Source of the DNA: Leptodactylus fallax
Taxonomy: Eukaryota; Chordata; Amphibia; Anura; Leptodactylidae
Direction: 5' to 3'
DNA length: 64,000 nucleotides
Assembly (NCBI GenBank): GCA_947044405.1
Contig: CAMRHE010000359.1
Span: forward strand, 1,355,001-1,419,000
Position 1 is the first letter of the stretch; each line of letters opens with the position of its first letter. This document shows positions 10,819 through 22,897 of the stretch, one piece after another. The notes under the pieces are model-generated. The model worked only from the letters and a program-made list of their open reading frames with translations. It did no database searches and had not been told where the DNA came from. The translations under genes and the position numbers were made by a program.

Positions 10819-12246
10819 TTTTTGTCTTTTTGAAACAAAAGTATCAAATATTGCATGACTTTATTCTGATAATTGCCAAAAATAAACTATTAATACTTCC
10901 ATTTTTGAAAACATTTTTACTTTGCTGAATTTTATTCCCATACCTGCCTAGAACATTTTGCACAGTACTGTAGCTCTCGCCGCAATTGACATTGAAGGCC
11001 AATTGTCTGCATTTAGAAAGATACTGCACATGGGAGATGTTCTGCTCAAGAGAAAACAAGACCATGGTTTACCAAATACCTAGATTAATATCTAGACAGA
11101 TACATTTATTTGGCTACAGTACCACAGGAAATAGTTGGTGGAAAATAAAGACAGTATTCCACCAGATAAACTTTAAAGTGGTGGAAATGCAATGTTCTAG
11201 GTCTGCACAGTTGCATTCGGGCTTGGGCAGCTCGCCATATAATCCACCATGACATCTTTATTGTCAGAGGGTACTTGAGGATAATGTGAGGCCATCTGCT
11301 AGAAAACTGAATCGCAGCCATAAATGACCCATATAACAAGTCAATGCCCCTAAATTTACAAGTAAATAGGAATGGTTAAGAAAAGAAATGGAAAGTGCTT
11401 GAGTCAAAACCTGGATCTAAATCCTATTTGCAATGGACTGTGTATGCAACAAACCACTCAAATGTTGCACAGCAATCTTCTCCATAAGATTGGAAAAAAA
11501 ATCAGCCAAAGAAGCCAATACTAAATATTAGATGCACAGTCAGCTTGTTAGTGTTTTCTGTTCAGTCTATATCAGCTTTACTGTATCTTTATATACTCTT
11601 ATGGAAGTATTGATATGTCCATATACAGTATGTAAAGACAATATAAAAATGAAAAACATAATTTCTACCTATGTCTTTTTATTACCGGGTGCAAAGTAAA
11701 TATTTGTAGTCATTCTGTTTCTCCAGATCCATCTGACTTGTTTACAGTGAGTCCAGAGGTCATGGTAATGGGATTGAGTAACCATTACTGGAAGCAGATT
11801 TTGTACCACCAAAACAGGATTATAACCTATTAATCTAGATAGGCCGGAGAAAGTAAATAATGCTGAGAGCTTAAAGAGTGATAAGCTGCCATTAAACCTG
11901 TTACTACAAAGCAGTTCATGCTCAGCGATAGCAGATGTTACTGAGTTTTATAGCATTAAATCTAATCGTATGAAGTGTTTTACTTGATTCCAGATATGAC
12001 ATCGCTGGTTTCCTTGTGACTTCTAACAGTCATTTCTACCCTGCACATTTCCAAAATGCAATGTGTAGCAATTATTTAAGTGAATTCAAGTGAATGGGAA
12101 CTGATCTGCAATAGCACAGCCCCTACACAGTGTACGGAGCTGAAAGCTGATCAGTGGAGGTGACAGATCACAGATCTCATAATGATGATCTACCTGAAGG
12201 ATAGGCCATCAATGTATAGTTTTGGACACCCCATTTAATTTAAGGC
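10819..12246. other. Unassigned AT-rich stretch
   Basis: No gene or clear terminal repeat. A motif GATAGGCCATCAATGTATAG near 12,201-12,220 resembles parts of foldback family F but is isolated. Confidence 0.4.
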
Positions 12247-12535
12247 TTAAAGGAGTTATACAGGAAGTTTTATTTTATTTACTTCCTTCAGGGTTTTTTC
12301 CTTGCTGGACCTGGGGATTCTGGGCTGATTCTGACTCTGGGTCATGTGACCGGAACCAACACCCCACCACCAGGTTGCTCCGCCTCCTCCTCTCCCATGT
12401 TCACAGGTAATCTGAGCCCCCATACCACACATAACCAGGTGTTGATTTCCATTACGTGACCTGGGGTTGAATCCAGCCCAGAACCCCCAAAACAGCACAA
12501 AAAACCCTGGAGGAGGTAAGTATAATAAAGTATAA
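12247..12535. repeat. Foldback repeat of about 290 bp
   Basis: The left arm (about 12,255-12,355, with CTTCCTTCAGGGTTTTTT and GGGATTCTGGGCTG) is the approximate inverse of the right arm (about 12,425-12,530). Open frames on the minus strand across it have no domain and come from the repeat itself. Confidence 0.65.
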
Positions 12536-12889
12536 TGGAAGATTTTAAGATATACAGAAAAGCCCTGGCATATAGACAAAATGTATATAAAGGGGCATAC
12601 AACTATTATATGTGATAACACATTAGTAAACTGCAATTCTTAGTAGATGTTTTTTCATATATGGGTAAGATCAAGTGATGCCATGTTCCCAAAGGAATAC
12701 ATAATACTGCCTCATATATTTACTTCAGTTTTTACACATTCACTTTTGCTCAGTATTTTGCATTGTATTATTGGTATTTTTTGCAAGCTAAAACCAAGAG
12801 CAGTATATAAACAGAGTCAAATACAATGTGCTATTACCTGGAGCCATCATATTCTTCATATATTTTAGACATTTAGCTGTATTTAGGAT

Positions 12890-13010
12890 TCAGTAGTTTG
12901 CAACCTTTGGCCCTTCAGCTGTTGAGAAACAACTCCCTGCGTTTAGCTGTCATGGCATGTGGACAGATGTAGCCTTATGACAGCCAGAGAGCTGCAGGTT
13001 GCATATGACC
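12890..13010. repeat. Short degenerate foldback
   Basis: TTTGCAACCTTTGGCCCTTC on the left pairs loosely with GAGAGCTGCAGGTTGCA on the right. The first arm includes AACAACTCCCTG, a decayed version of the AACTACAACTCCCAGCATG motif seen at 40,136-40,221. Confidence 0.45.
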
Positions 13011-13329
13011 GATGGTATATTTACCTTTTATTTACTGAGTATCTGGAGGTAAGAACATATCGTGCAAGACATGCTGTACATTTATATTACATTCAGGCTT
13101 TTATAGTGTGATGGAATACAATGTAATGCAATTGTTATGAACTTCACTTAGGGTGGTTTAGCTGGTTTAGCAATAGAGAAATACTAGTACATTGACCGTA
13201 ATGTTTTTGCTCATTTTGGTGCATTTTTTGAGTCCATGACTTTTTTCTCCAAAAAAAGCAGCATGCTCTAGGTATGGCCTTCTATCCCCTTTTTACAGGC
13301 ATTTTTAAACAGGAAAAAATAGGAAAAAA

Positions 13330-13405
13330 GTACTGGGGGAAAAAAAAAATCTTTTTTTTTTTTTTTTTTTTAATACAGGCCCCCTCTTCCCCCCCCCCCC
13401 CCAAA
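13330..13405. repeat. Homopolymer tracts (A, T, C)
   Basis: Consecutive runs of A, about 22 T and about 14 C. Low-complexity sequence; a short open frame over it is not a gene. Confidence 0.8.
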
Positions 13406-14504
13406 ATTCCACAAAAATGTGTGTGCAGGAAGCCTAATGGATGTTATTTACATCACATAATCTATTTCTTCACTACTTTCTCGTGTACATACACTAGTAT
13501 ATTAAACTATATACAGGTATACAGGCCCTCAGATTAAGCTGCCTAAGATGGTGGCACTGCACAAGATTTCTCCAGACCAATTTTTTAAATCTAGAAGTAG
13601 GACAAGAGGGTGGTGAGTTTTCTGATATATGAACTGTATGACACATATACATGTAGAATTGTATAAGACCATGTATTTGGGCACTGTATATGGGGAGTCT
13701 ATTAGGTCCATATTGATGTTAAAAATTGGTGGATTGCAATATAGTTGGTTCAGGTGGCCACACAGGACCAATGCTCTTTGGGTGACCAATGACCGCCCAA
13801 TCTGCCCACTGTATTTGATTTAGCCCTACACAATAAACAAGGAGCATGCACTTCTGTATACATATGTACCGGCCCGTGGCATAGATACAATTCAAAGACC
13901 ATTCAAAAATCTTAAAGTTCCAAAGGTCTTCAAGCCTCAGCAGGACGGCATTAGAAACTAGATGCTGATATCTGCTGATGTATAGTAATTTGTGATGTAC
14001 TGTGGCTTATTGTACATACAATATCATTAGTCTGTCTCCATCGCTATAGTTGTTAGCTATCTGTACTGTTATTAGGCATTTTGTACATACTTGCACTATT
14101 GTATTGTTCAGTTGATTAAGGTATGTTACAACCGGTATTACCTAACCATCAATTAGACATTATTCTGTATAATACTTATGGTGTGTTTCTACAGTCTCAC
14201 CCTGTTATTTGTCTCCTGGGGTAATCAGTACTGCCGTACAAGATCTTTCTTATCTTTGTATTATTCTTTTCAATTTTTATATGATATGATTTATTTTATC
14301 GACATTAATATCTTTAACCCATTAGTGACTGGCATGTAGACTTTTTACATTGGTCAATAATGGGCCTTATATATAAGTTGTGGCAGAATAATGTGGCGTC
14401 TCCCACACACTCAGAAGTGGGTGCCTGGCTGTGTACACCAGGGCTTGTTAGGCTGTGCCATTGGCCTAATGATAAATTTGGTTTAAGGATAGATCATCAT
14501 ACAC
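13406..14504. other. Unassigned AT-rich stretch
   Basis: No recognisable gene, element end or RNA. Confidence 0.4.
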
Positions 14505-14793
14505 TAAAATGCAGCTAGAAATGCTGCAGAAAAAAAGCAAGGAAAACGTGTTTTTTTCCACAGCATTTTTCATTGAGTTTTGCTGCATCTTCCTCCGTGT
14601 TTTGTCTTCCCCTATTAAATCTATAGAGAAAAATCTTGTGATTCTGCAGCTAAAATTAACATGCTGCAGCTTTTCCACAACTTTTTTTCCTGCAATGTGT
14701 AAATGAGGTTTACCAGCAAATTGAATGAGATTTTGGTTATGTCATGCATTTTTAAACACTGAGCTTCCGCAATGTGAGGTCTTAGCCTAAGGT
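14505..14793. repeat. Degenerate foldback related to families A and B
   Basis: Mirrored arms around ATGCAGCTAGAAATGCTGCAG and GCTGCAGCTTTTCCAC. The right end CAATGTGAGGTCTTAGCC is a decayed form of the shared A/B terminus, so it belongs to the same superfamily. Confidence 0.45.
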
Positions 14794-15018
14794 TGTTTTT
14801 TATGGATCCAAACAAAAATCTGAAGAATACCAAGACTTGGGCTACACAGCGATTTTGACTGCCTCTCTTGACGCATGACCAAAAATCGCAATATTGTTCT
14901 GAGTCCTTCACTAATGTAAAATAGAGATGCATTGTGATCTCCCAGGATGCTACACCACTACTTTTGAAAAAATACCACAAAAGCTTACAACACCTAAAAC
15001 AATGGATCTTTACATGTA

Positions 15019-15225
15019 CAGGGTGGGCCATAAGTATGGATACACCCAGATAAAATGGAAGTGGTTGCTGATATCACCTTTTGGATTCAACTTTACTTTT
15101 TTCAGTGGGAAGGGGGTCACGTGACACATCAAACACATGGAGAATTGCACAAGAAAAACAATGGTATCTGGGTGTATCCATACTTTTGGCCCACCCAGGT
15201 GTATTCATACTTATGGCCCACCCTG
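15019..15225. mobile_element. Mariner-type MITE with an extra internal terminus copy
   Basis: A 207-bp element flanked by TA (15,017-15,018 and 15,226-15,227). Ends are CAGGGTGGGCCATAAGTATG and its near-perfect inverse; about 27 of 28 outer bases match. A third copy of the right terminus lies just inside the right end (about 15,171-15,197). The core resembles, from memory, an internally deleted mariner family with a CAGGGTGGGCC terminus. No transposase. Confidence 0.88.
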
Positions 15226-15541
15226 TAGTACATTTATATTTTACTATATACATTAAAAAAGAAAGATACACCGAGTGTTACTGTGTGTGATACAAATGGT
15301 GTGCGTGATACAAATGGTCTAAATGTATAATTCAATGCTAACTTCTGTCTAACACAAAGTACATCGCGTTCCAAATTATTATGCAAATCGGATTTAAGTA
15401 TCGTGAAGATGACATTTTTGTTTTTCAATGAAACTCATGGGTGGTATTGTGTATCAGGGCTCTTTGGATCACTGAAATAAATATCAAACACCTGTGGTAA
15501 TTAGTTTGCCACGTGGGCCCAGTTAAAGGAAACCTACTTAA

Positions 15542-15898
15542 GGCCAGGGCTCATCGTGACGTAAACATCAAGGTTTGGCTGTGGCGGAATCGCCACAGAG
15601 AAAAACGTGGCGTTTTACAGTCCCTGCAGAGTGGATGGGACACATTGCAGGAAAATATGCACAGTGGATACGCTGCGATTTCTAAAACTGCCACAGTTTT
15701 GGAAATTGCAGCATGTCAATTATACCTACAGAAACGTTAGTGGTTTCCCTATAGAGGTATAACTGAAGCAGAAAGTCCTAGAGAGGAAACCTCTGTAGAC
15801 TTTCTGTGAAAAGTGCTGCGGAAAAAACACAATGCATTGCCGCCATGGTTTTTCCCGCAGTGCTTTTTTGCTGTGGCAACGCTACATGGGGCTTTAGT
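15542..15898. mobile_element. Family B foldback element inserted in a Tc1 element
   Basis: Left junction is CTACTTAA followed by GGCCAGGGCTCA; right junction is GGGGCTTTAGT followed by CTAAGAAGG. This fits insertion at TTAA with one changed base in the right copy, the target preference of piggyBac-type elements. It contains the standard B landmarks and no coding sequence. Confidence 0.75.
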
Positions 15899-15902
15899 CT
15901 AA

Positions 15903-16863
15903 GAAGGACGTTCAACATCATTAAGCAAGCCACAGGTTTCAAGCAATGTGGGAAAGAAAAGGGATCTGCCGAAAAGCGTCATGGACATGGTTTGAAAACA
16001 TTAGATTTGTCATGAAAACTTAAGCGAGATTATTCTACTGTAAAGACATTTGTGGCTGATTCAGAGCACAGGCGGGTTCATGCAGATAGGGACATATGCC
16101 AGACAAATTCATCAGATTAAGAGAGCAGCTACTAAAATACCATTACAAAGCAGCAAACATGTATTTGAAGCTGCTGGAGCCTCTGGAGTCCCACGAACCT
16201 CAAGGTGCAAGATCCTTTAGAGGCTTGCAGTTGTGCATAAACCTACTATTCGGCCACCCCTAAACAGTGCTCACAAGCAGAAACGGTTGCAGTGGGCTCA
16301 GACATACATGAAGACTCATTTTGAAACAGTCTTGTTTACTGATGAGTGCCGTGCAAACCTGGATGGTCCAGATGGATGAAGTAGAGGATGGTTGGTGGAT
16401 GGCAACCATGTCCCAACAAGGCTGAGCTGTCAGCAAGGAGGTGGCAGAGTCATGTTTTGGGGCAGAATCATGGGGAAAGAGCTAGTAGGCCCCTTTAGGG
16501 TCCCTGAAGGTGTGAAAATGACTGCTGAAAAGTATATAGAGTTTCAGATTGACCACTTTCTTCCTTATTCATGATCATCATGCATGACAATGCAGCAAAG
16601 AATACCTCTGTGTCATTAGCTGCTATAGCGTAAAAGGAGAGAAACTCATGGTCTGGCCACCATCTTCCCCTGACCTCAACCCTATTGAGAACCTTTGGAG
16701 TATCCTCAAGCAAAAGATCTATGAGGATAAGAGGCAGTTCACATCAAAACAGCAGCTCTGGGAGGCTATTTTGACAAGTCAAGCAGAAACTATCCAAAAC
16801 CTCACAAGTTCAAGGGATGCAAGACTTGTGAAGGTGATGCCAAAGAATGGGATCCTATATTAA
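15903..16863 (+). pseudogene. Tc1 transposase pseudogene
   Basis: Readable pieces in order: leader AAGAAGGACGTTCAACATC; N-terminal segment from 15,948, where GTG replaces the expected ATG; a region corresponding to the paired-like DNA-binding domain; first catalytic Asp at 16,341-16,343 (FTDECRA); GGGRVMFWG near 16,440; PFRVPEGVKMT near 16,495; second Asp at 16,585-16,587 (HDNA); and Glu at 16,687-16,689 ([11 protein letters not shown]). Several frameshifts, internal deletions and stops separate these pieces. A stretch with the segment before SPDLNP stays open from 16,648 to 16,863. No product is possible. Confidence 0.85.
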
Positions 16864-17198
16864 CATGTAGCTTGGCCTGTTAAGATGTTTTGATTGAAAT
16901 AACTTTTGATTCCAGTAAATGTGAACTCTTAATGCCACAAATTCAACAAATGAACATTTTCAGTCCTTTACAACCTATAAAATCTTTTGAAACTCTGCTG
17001 CTCCTAATAATTTGGAACAGTGGATTTAGATGTTTTAATTTGTGAAAAAAAAGTTATCATTGGAAGGTTTGTCCAGTACAATTTGATATATACTTTAATG
17101 GTTGAAGATGTGAACATTATAGTGACTGACATTTGCCTCGACCATTTAGGAAAATAAGAGGAAAATATAATTTGCATAATAATTTGGAACACGGTGTA

Positions 17199-17678
17199 TA
17201 GAAATGATAAATTTCTCCAGAATTCATAATACATTCTCAGACAAGTGGTACACCAAGGAGAATAGCCTTGAAAATGTATTATTATTTTCATAGTTTAATT
17301 CTCTAACTTATAATATCCATTTGGCCGTATTGTAGCTGTAAAATGACCGGCATAATACATTTTGCTCACTACTAATTTCTAGCAAGAAATAATTAGCCCA
17401 GTGATTACCTTACAGTCTCTGCCCTGCAGCTTCACATTGCGTGCCGCGGCCGACCCATTTTACCTATCTGTGTCTGCTCTGTGAATAATTAAATCAATTC
17501 CTTCCTAACATGGAATTATGAGTTGAGCCAGTCCAACGCAAGAAGGACATTTTCTCATATGTCAGGCCTCTTTTTAAAATTTTGCGTTCTGGAAACTATA
17601 CAGTTAAATATTCCACAGCCTTCATAGAAGCAGAGCTGATATTTGACTTGTTGAACCTAACAGCATGTTGTGTTAACT
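17199..17678. other. Non-repetitive stretch, candidate conserved non-coding element
   Basis: No open frame or repeat end. Non-repeat-like sequence with TAATTA-type homeodomain core motifs (ACTACTAATTTCTAGC, GAATAATTAAATC) and a moderately GC-rich core near 17,410-17,455. It differs in character from the repeats around it. Conservation cannot be tested from one sequence. Confidence 0.3.
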
Positions 17679-18255
17679 AATAATTATAATACATTTTATT
17701 TATATAGCGCCAGAATGCTCCGCAGCACTTTACAAATGGTAAGGTTCAAGTACAGACAAAATGACAATATTAGAAATCAATTCACACAATAGGAGTGAGA
17801 GGTTCTGCTTTCAAGAGCTTATAAACAAGCAAAAATTACTAATGCACATGATACATCAGCATAAACGTCCAACATGAGTACAGAACTAGAAAAGATGTAT
17901 ATTTAATATTTCAAGAGCTTACAAACTATGAGGTAGAGGGGGTGACACAAGAGGTAGCAGGGGCAACCTAGGAGATATCATTGCTTATACAGTGGACCAG
18001 CCATTTTTATGAGAAAGGTTACTATAATTATACAATAAATAAAGCTGTATGAGCTGTCACCAGCCAGTGTCCTTTTATGAACAGATCCAAAGTGCCTGGG
18101 CAAACAGGGTTACAGTTCAATAAGGCATCATATCCTGTGGGATGATGGGGGTGTGTGAACAGAGGAGAGTTAGATTCAGGGAGCCTAACTGCAGAAGGAA
18201 TTAGATTAGGAATTGTGATAGTCCTGCCTGAAGATATGTGTCTTTAGGATGTGCT
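17679..18255 (-). mobile_element. L2-type LINE 3' region, antisense
   Basis: Begins with an ATTATAATACATTTTATTTA tail complement and TATAGCGCCA, then GCAGCACTTTACAA. This is the reverse complement of the L2 3' end at 55,100-55,165. The stretch GACACAAGAGGTAGCAGGGG mirrors the corresponding part at 54,975-54,995. It is separated from the coding fragment at 18,571-18,804 by an inserted foldback fragment. Confidence 0.8.
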
Positions 18256-18259
18256 TTAA

Positions 18260-18570
18260 AGGGGTTTTCAGGGCAAACATAAATAATTTTTCAAAAAAGG
18301 TCTGTTATTGCTATTAATGGGTTAATAAGTGCACCCAAATACCTTTAGCAGTGTTCTGAGTGATTTCTGGGCTTCTCTCTGAGCTCCTAGCATCTTCTGC
18401 GTGCCAGTTTCCTGTTCTGTTTTCCAACTACCATGATGCCTTGCGCTTCACTCAGAGCTGACTCCCTCTCACACCCCCTCCCTTTCTCACTCACATACCC
18501 TCCCTATTTCACTAGCTAGCCCACCCACTACTAGCCCTTCCTAACTAATTCACTATCTGGCTGCCACATT
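18260..18570. repeat. Half copy of TTAA foldback repeat (family R)
   Basis: Starts after TTAA (18,256-18,259) with AGGGGTTTTCAGGGC and contains TGGGTTAATAAGTGCACCCA and CAACTACCATGATGC. It matches 55,345-55,640 closely. The right half and end are missing. It interrupts the antisense L2. Confidence 0.7.
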
Positions 18571-18804
18571 CAGGATAGATTGTAGAGGGGAAAGTTTATT
18601 GCGGGGAAGATCGATTCGTAGGGAGATACAGTAGTCAAGTCTAGAGTGAATCAGGGCGACAATAAAGATTTTTGATGTTTGCATGGAAAGGAAAGGGTGA
18701 TTTTTGGAGATGCTTTTGAGATGTAGGTGACAGGAGTTTGCAATTGAGTGAGTTAACTCTGTCCAGTGTGTACTGCTGTCACATGCTGGTATCTGATTAT
18801 ACAT
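18571..18804 (-). pseudogene. L2-type LINE ORF2 fragment
   Basis: Minus-strand remnant of the C-terminal region of an L2 reverse transcriptase protein. It reads IVALIHSRLDYC and LSPLQSILNVAAR, matching IVALIHSRLNYC and LSPLQSILNAAAR at 54,263-54,370. Only about 78 residues remain. It belongs with the antisense 3' region at 17,679-18,255. Confidence 0.85.
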
Positions 18805-19796
18805 GTATTGATGCTCATATCATCATCCATGTGGTTCCCTCTCCATGCCCAATGTTATTACTGATTTATTGACCTTTAGTGAATGAAAGCCCTAGAGTAA
18901 AAAGAAGGAATTCTATAAATATTTACCTTCGAGTCGCAGCCTCCCATCTGTAAATCAAATGCTCAGCAGTCAGCAGTCCGCAAATTCTTAATAAAAATGG
19001 AAATGTTTTCAGATTGATTCTGTAACATCAGAGCGAGTGACCTTTTAGCTGACCTTGTGTCACAACAGTAAAAATGAATAGTGAAATAAAAGATAAATGG
19101 TTTAAAACATATGGTCTCCGGTATATTCTGCTCCTCAGCAATAACATTAGATTTCCAAAATTCTCTTCTATTTGACCATCTTAAGTGTTTGATATGTCAT
19201 TGTATAGTATTCTGTGTCAGTCATAAATCTACTCTTTATGTAATATGTAACATATGGTGCATAATCTGACTATAAATTATGTAAAAGGCAATAACCAATT
19301 CCAAAAATGTGCTTCTTGTATCAAAGCCATCTGAGAAAAGCAACATTTTTGAAAAATAAAATATTGACTCTCTTGGTAACATGGCCACATATTCTCTGTG
19401 GCAGTTTACAATTTTAGCATCATGTTTTAATATAATTTTGCTTTTAATACATTAAAAGAAAATAATTAAAGAAAAATATCTTTGTATTGTGTTATTGTGC
19501 TGTGTTCACATTTGTGTTGAAGGTTCTGTCAGGGGCCTCTGTTGCAGATTCTATCAAAAATCACAGATGAAAATGTCTTGTATGAAGGACTTTTTATCCA
19601 CTAAAATGACAGATGCTATAATGAAAACTTTACAGACGCTATTATTGTCATATGACAGATCCATCCCCAATGAGCTTTCAGTTTTGCTGTTCCTACAGTG
19701 GAGGGGAAAAGAAAAAAATCATGATGAAGATGTGAACACAGACCTAGCCAGCAGATAAAACTAAAAATTGAAAGTTCTCAGTTGTTGACTCCCACC
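18805..19796. other. Unassigned stretch
   Basis: No recognisable gene or repeat boundary. The part at 18,900-19,100 is non-repetitive and moderately complex. An 89-codon frame at 19,489-19,758 shows no known domain. Confidence 0.35.
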
Positions 19797-20160
19797 CCAG
19801 GGTTTTTCATACTGATGACCTATCCACATGATGAGTCTTCAGTATCTGATCAGGGGAGGAACTCTGCACCGATCAGGCTACAGGAGCTATAGAGACAGAC
19901 AGAGCAGGAAGCTACTCTGTTCCTATTCATGTTATAGGCACAAAACTGCGACCCTATGCACTATATAGCATGGGGCTGGGGAACTGCAGCTCTGGTCTGA
20001 AGAGATGCTTCTAGTTCCATCCATCTCTACAGCTTCCAGCACCCAGCAGAAGCTAGATCAGCTGATCGGTGTGGGGTCTGTGTGTTGGACTGCCACTAAT
20101 CATATACTGCAAACCTATCCTATTGATAGAATATCACTATGAAATGCTGGGGGACCTTAA
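19797..20160. repeat. Foldback repeat, family F
   Basis: Left arm TTTTTCATACTGATGACCTATCC and right arm ATATCACTATGAAA, with GATCAGGGGAGGAACTC / GATCGGTGTGGGGTCTG inner arms. The same layout is seen at 24,455-24,751 and 42,614-43,880. No coding capacity. Confidence 0.6.
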
Positions 20161-20489
20161 AAATCTGTGTAATTGATGTAAATTACATCAAGCCATTCAC
20201 CTCATTCATCCTTGTTTTGAGTGTTTCTAAGGTTGCCATTAATTTGTATTTCCAGACTCTTCTGTCTTTCTGAGAGTTAACATTTCCTTTTTGATACAAA
20301 TTCTTTTGTGCCTGTGATATTGTAGTCAGGACTGCAAAAAAAAATCTCAGACAAGAGTATTATTTTGTGCAGTCTATCTCATATATACATTCTAAAAAGA
20401 GACATGGCTACTGAACTACATTTTTGTACCACACGCCATTTATGTGTGTGAAAAAGTTGCCCTACAGAGTCTGCTTGAGTTCAGACCAA

Positions 20490-20772
20490 GGGGGAGTTCA
20501 CACTACTGTTGTTAATGTCCGTTGCTGTCTTTCGTCATAGGATGACCGCATCGAACATTAAACTGTCGCAGAGAATGGTCAGACTGATTTTGTGTCTGTT
20601 CCCATTGACAATAATGTAAACAACATGACGAAAGCTATCTTCCATCATGTTTGTTTACTTTTGTAACGGAAGAGAAAGCCATGCATGCTGGATCAGTGAC
20701 CGTCTGTGTCCATTCTCTGCGGCTGTTTAATGTCAGACACAGACATTAGCAATGGTAGTGTGAACGCCCCCT
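20490..20772. repeat. Foldback MITE with GGGGG-AGTTCACACTAC ends
   Basis: Left end GGGGGAGTTCACACTACTG and right end GGTAGTGTGAACGCCCCC are inverted. Long arms include GTCCGTTGCTGTC and an inverted GACACAGACATTAGC region. A left-end fragment of the same family occurs at 34,053-34,110. The target duplication is not clear. Confidence 0.65.
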
Positions 20773-21187
20773 AAGATATATTTATAAAAGCCTAGGCAAC
20801 ATTTTAAAACTATCATAACATTTATATTAAATACACTGTCTTCAAAGATGTGAACTACTGTATATATCCAGAATGTGCATAGTTACCTGCTGGTTTGGGG
20901 GAAGTCCTTGGGCAGGGCTTTAATGTTCCCATTTATCCAAGTATGCATTATGCTGCTGTCTTCAACAGGCATCAATATCTACTATTGGATATTTGACAGT
21001 TTTCTATTTACAGATATATTTATTACTTTCATGTTACATAGGCAAAAGAGGACATGCCCACTGAACCGTAATCATACTCAGTAATACATTACAGTAATAT
21101 ATTACAAGTGAATTCCAAATTTTGGGATATAACTCAGAGTTTTCACTGGTTTGGTGGCAGGCTCCAGTAGTTAATTCAAAGCTCTTC
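20773..21187. other. Unassigned AT-rich stretch
   Basis: No recognisable feature. Confidence 0.4.
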
Positions 21188-21693
21188 AAGGGAGTCTGTT
21201 GGCAGGTATCAGCATCAGACGAATTACAGTACTTTGTAGGGCTGCCTCAACACTTTCCAACAATATCTTTCTTATTCTGAATTGTAGCTCCATTTTCATG
21301 AAAATCTGTGTTTTATTCTTTTGCAAATTAGCTGAAAAGGGCTTTAGGGGTGTGTCCTCTTCTGCCAGGGCTTACCTTTCTACTGTAGATAATTGCCCCT
21401 AACTTCTGCCTAACACTGCCCTCTATTGCTTGAATGACATCTTCCACTTTTTCATACTTTGTTGCAGTTATGAGCAGTTATCTGGAGTGGAAAACAAAGT
21501 CTTTGCAGGAGAGGACTTGTCCCTAAAGCACCTTTCAGAAAATTTGTAAAAGAATAAAAACGCAGATCTTCATGAAAATGGAGCTGCAATGTAGAATAAG
21601 AAAGGCGTTTTTGGAAAGTGTAGAAGCCACCCTACAAAGTATTGTCATTAGTTTGATAACGTTTTTCCTGCTGACAGACTCCCTAAAAAGCTA
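21188..21693. repeat. Foldback repeat of about 500 bp
   Basis: Left end AAGGGAGTCTGTTGGCAGG and right end CCTGCTGACAGACTCCCT are inverted. Inner arms carry GAATTGTAGCTCCATTTTCA on one side and its approximate inverse near 21,570-21,600. A right-end fragment of the family is at 25,085-25,180. Confidence 0.7.
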
Positions 21694-22357
21694 TGTTTTA
21701 AGTAATATCCTTTATTGTATATTTATATAATAATATTGTATAATACATTAGTTATCATGTAAGAACAAATGCTATTGCCTAGGATCAGAGGTAGGCTATC
21801 TTTGCCTAGACCTAAAAACTAAATTTGACAAAGAAATGCAGCATTGGTGTTCTTATTCTTACATGATATAAGAGTCAGGATAGTTTAATGTAGTCTGAGA
21901 TTAATCTAAAACAATCTAAATCATCAAACAATTTTTTATCAGTTATGTCACCTTCTCATTCATTTTTCATCCTCATGTAATCTTTAAAGTCATCCTAAGA
22001 TACCATACTTCTTGGAGCTATCCAATCCCTTAAGGGTTAAAAAGAGTAATATTATAGCGCCATATTTCTTTCCTTCTTAGTAGTTTCCTGAAGACACTAG
22101 AAGTCCACCAACATATAATTACGCTGAGATTTAGAAAGCTGGTAATTGTGGGGGAAAATTAGTGCTAGAAATACATTTTCAGTGTCTTTACACCTTTACA
22201 ATGGCAGCTGAAGTGCAAATTGAAAGGTTCAGTGAAAATTTTTTTCAAGCAGATGAATTTACTCTACTTGTTCTCGCTCTGAGGATTGCACTAATATCGC
22301 AACAAGGTCAACAGAAAACAATTGCTCTCCATTTTTCTAAGGATGGTTGATAATTGA
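21694..22357. other. Unassigned AT-rich stretch
   Basis: Nothing recognisable. Confidence 0.4.
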
Positions 22358-22696
22358 GAGAAGCTTTGTGGGAAAAACCGTGGCAGAAACACATTCCATT
22401 TTTCTCGCATCGCTTTTCACAGAAAGTCCGCAGTTTTCCTCTGCAGACTTTCTGCTTCCATTATACCAATACGGAAACCACCAGCGTTTCCATAGGCATA
22501 ATTGATATGCTGCAATTTCCAAAAACGCAATCAGTTTTCAAATCACAGCATTTCCACTGCGGCTTATTTTCTGCAATGTGTGGATGGGATTAGCCAGAAT
22601 CCCATCCACTTTACAGTCAATGTAAAAAATGGCAAAAACCACGGTGTTTCCGCCGCAACAGAACTGCGGTATTTATGCTACATGTGGCCCCTGCCT
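22358..22696. repeat. Foldback repeat, family B, left end missing
   Basis: Begins inside the left arm (GGGAAAAACCGTGGCAG) and runs through CAGAAAGTCCGCAG, TGCTTCCATTATACC and GGATGGGATTAGCCAGAATCC to CATGTGGCCCCTGCC. Typical B arrangement. Confidence 0.7.
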
Positions 22697-22892
22697 AAGG
22701 CTGAGGTCACACTTTGCAGAAAACCTTTATTTGTGTTGAAGATTTTGATGTGTTTCTTTGAGCCTAAGGAGGGAGTAGTATAAGTGCCTCCTTTTATATT
22801 TCCTGTTCCTCTTGAAGCCACTCTTGGCTTAAACAACGGTAGTAAAATCTACAACAAAAAATGTACTTACCTGCACTGTGGGCCCTCATCAT
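22697..22892. repeat. Foldback repeat, family A, diverged
   Basis: Directly follows the B copy. It starts AAGGCTGAGGTCACACTTTG and keeps the A landmarks TTTGTGTTGAAGATTTTG, GAAGCCACTCTTGGCTTAAA and AAATCTACAACAAAAAA. Confidence 0.6.
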
Positions 22893-22897
22893 AAGAC

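Larger units (their letters stand above)
15362..17196 (+). mobile_element. Tc1-like transposon carrying a nested foldback element
   Basis: An 1,835-bp element with TA on each side (15,360-15,361 and 17,197-17,198). Outer ends share GTTCCAAATTATTATGCAAA in inverted orientation, with a further AATAATTTGGAACA repeat inside the right end near 17,007. A 357-bp family B repeat (15,542-15,898) sits in the leader before the transposase gene. Without it the element would be about 1.48 kb, normal for Tc1. Confidence 0.9.

Noticed and set aside
12256..12636. 126-codon minus-strand frame
   Set aside because: It covers both arms of a foldback repeat; no domain.
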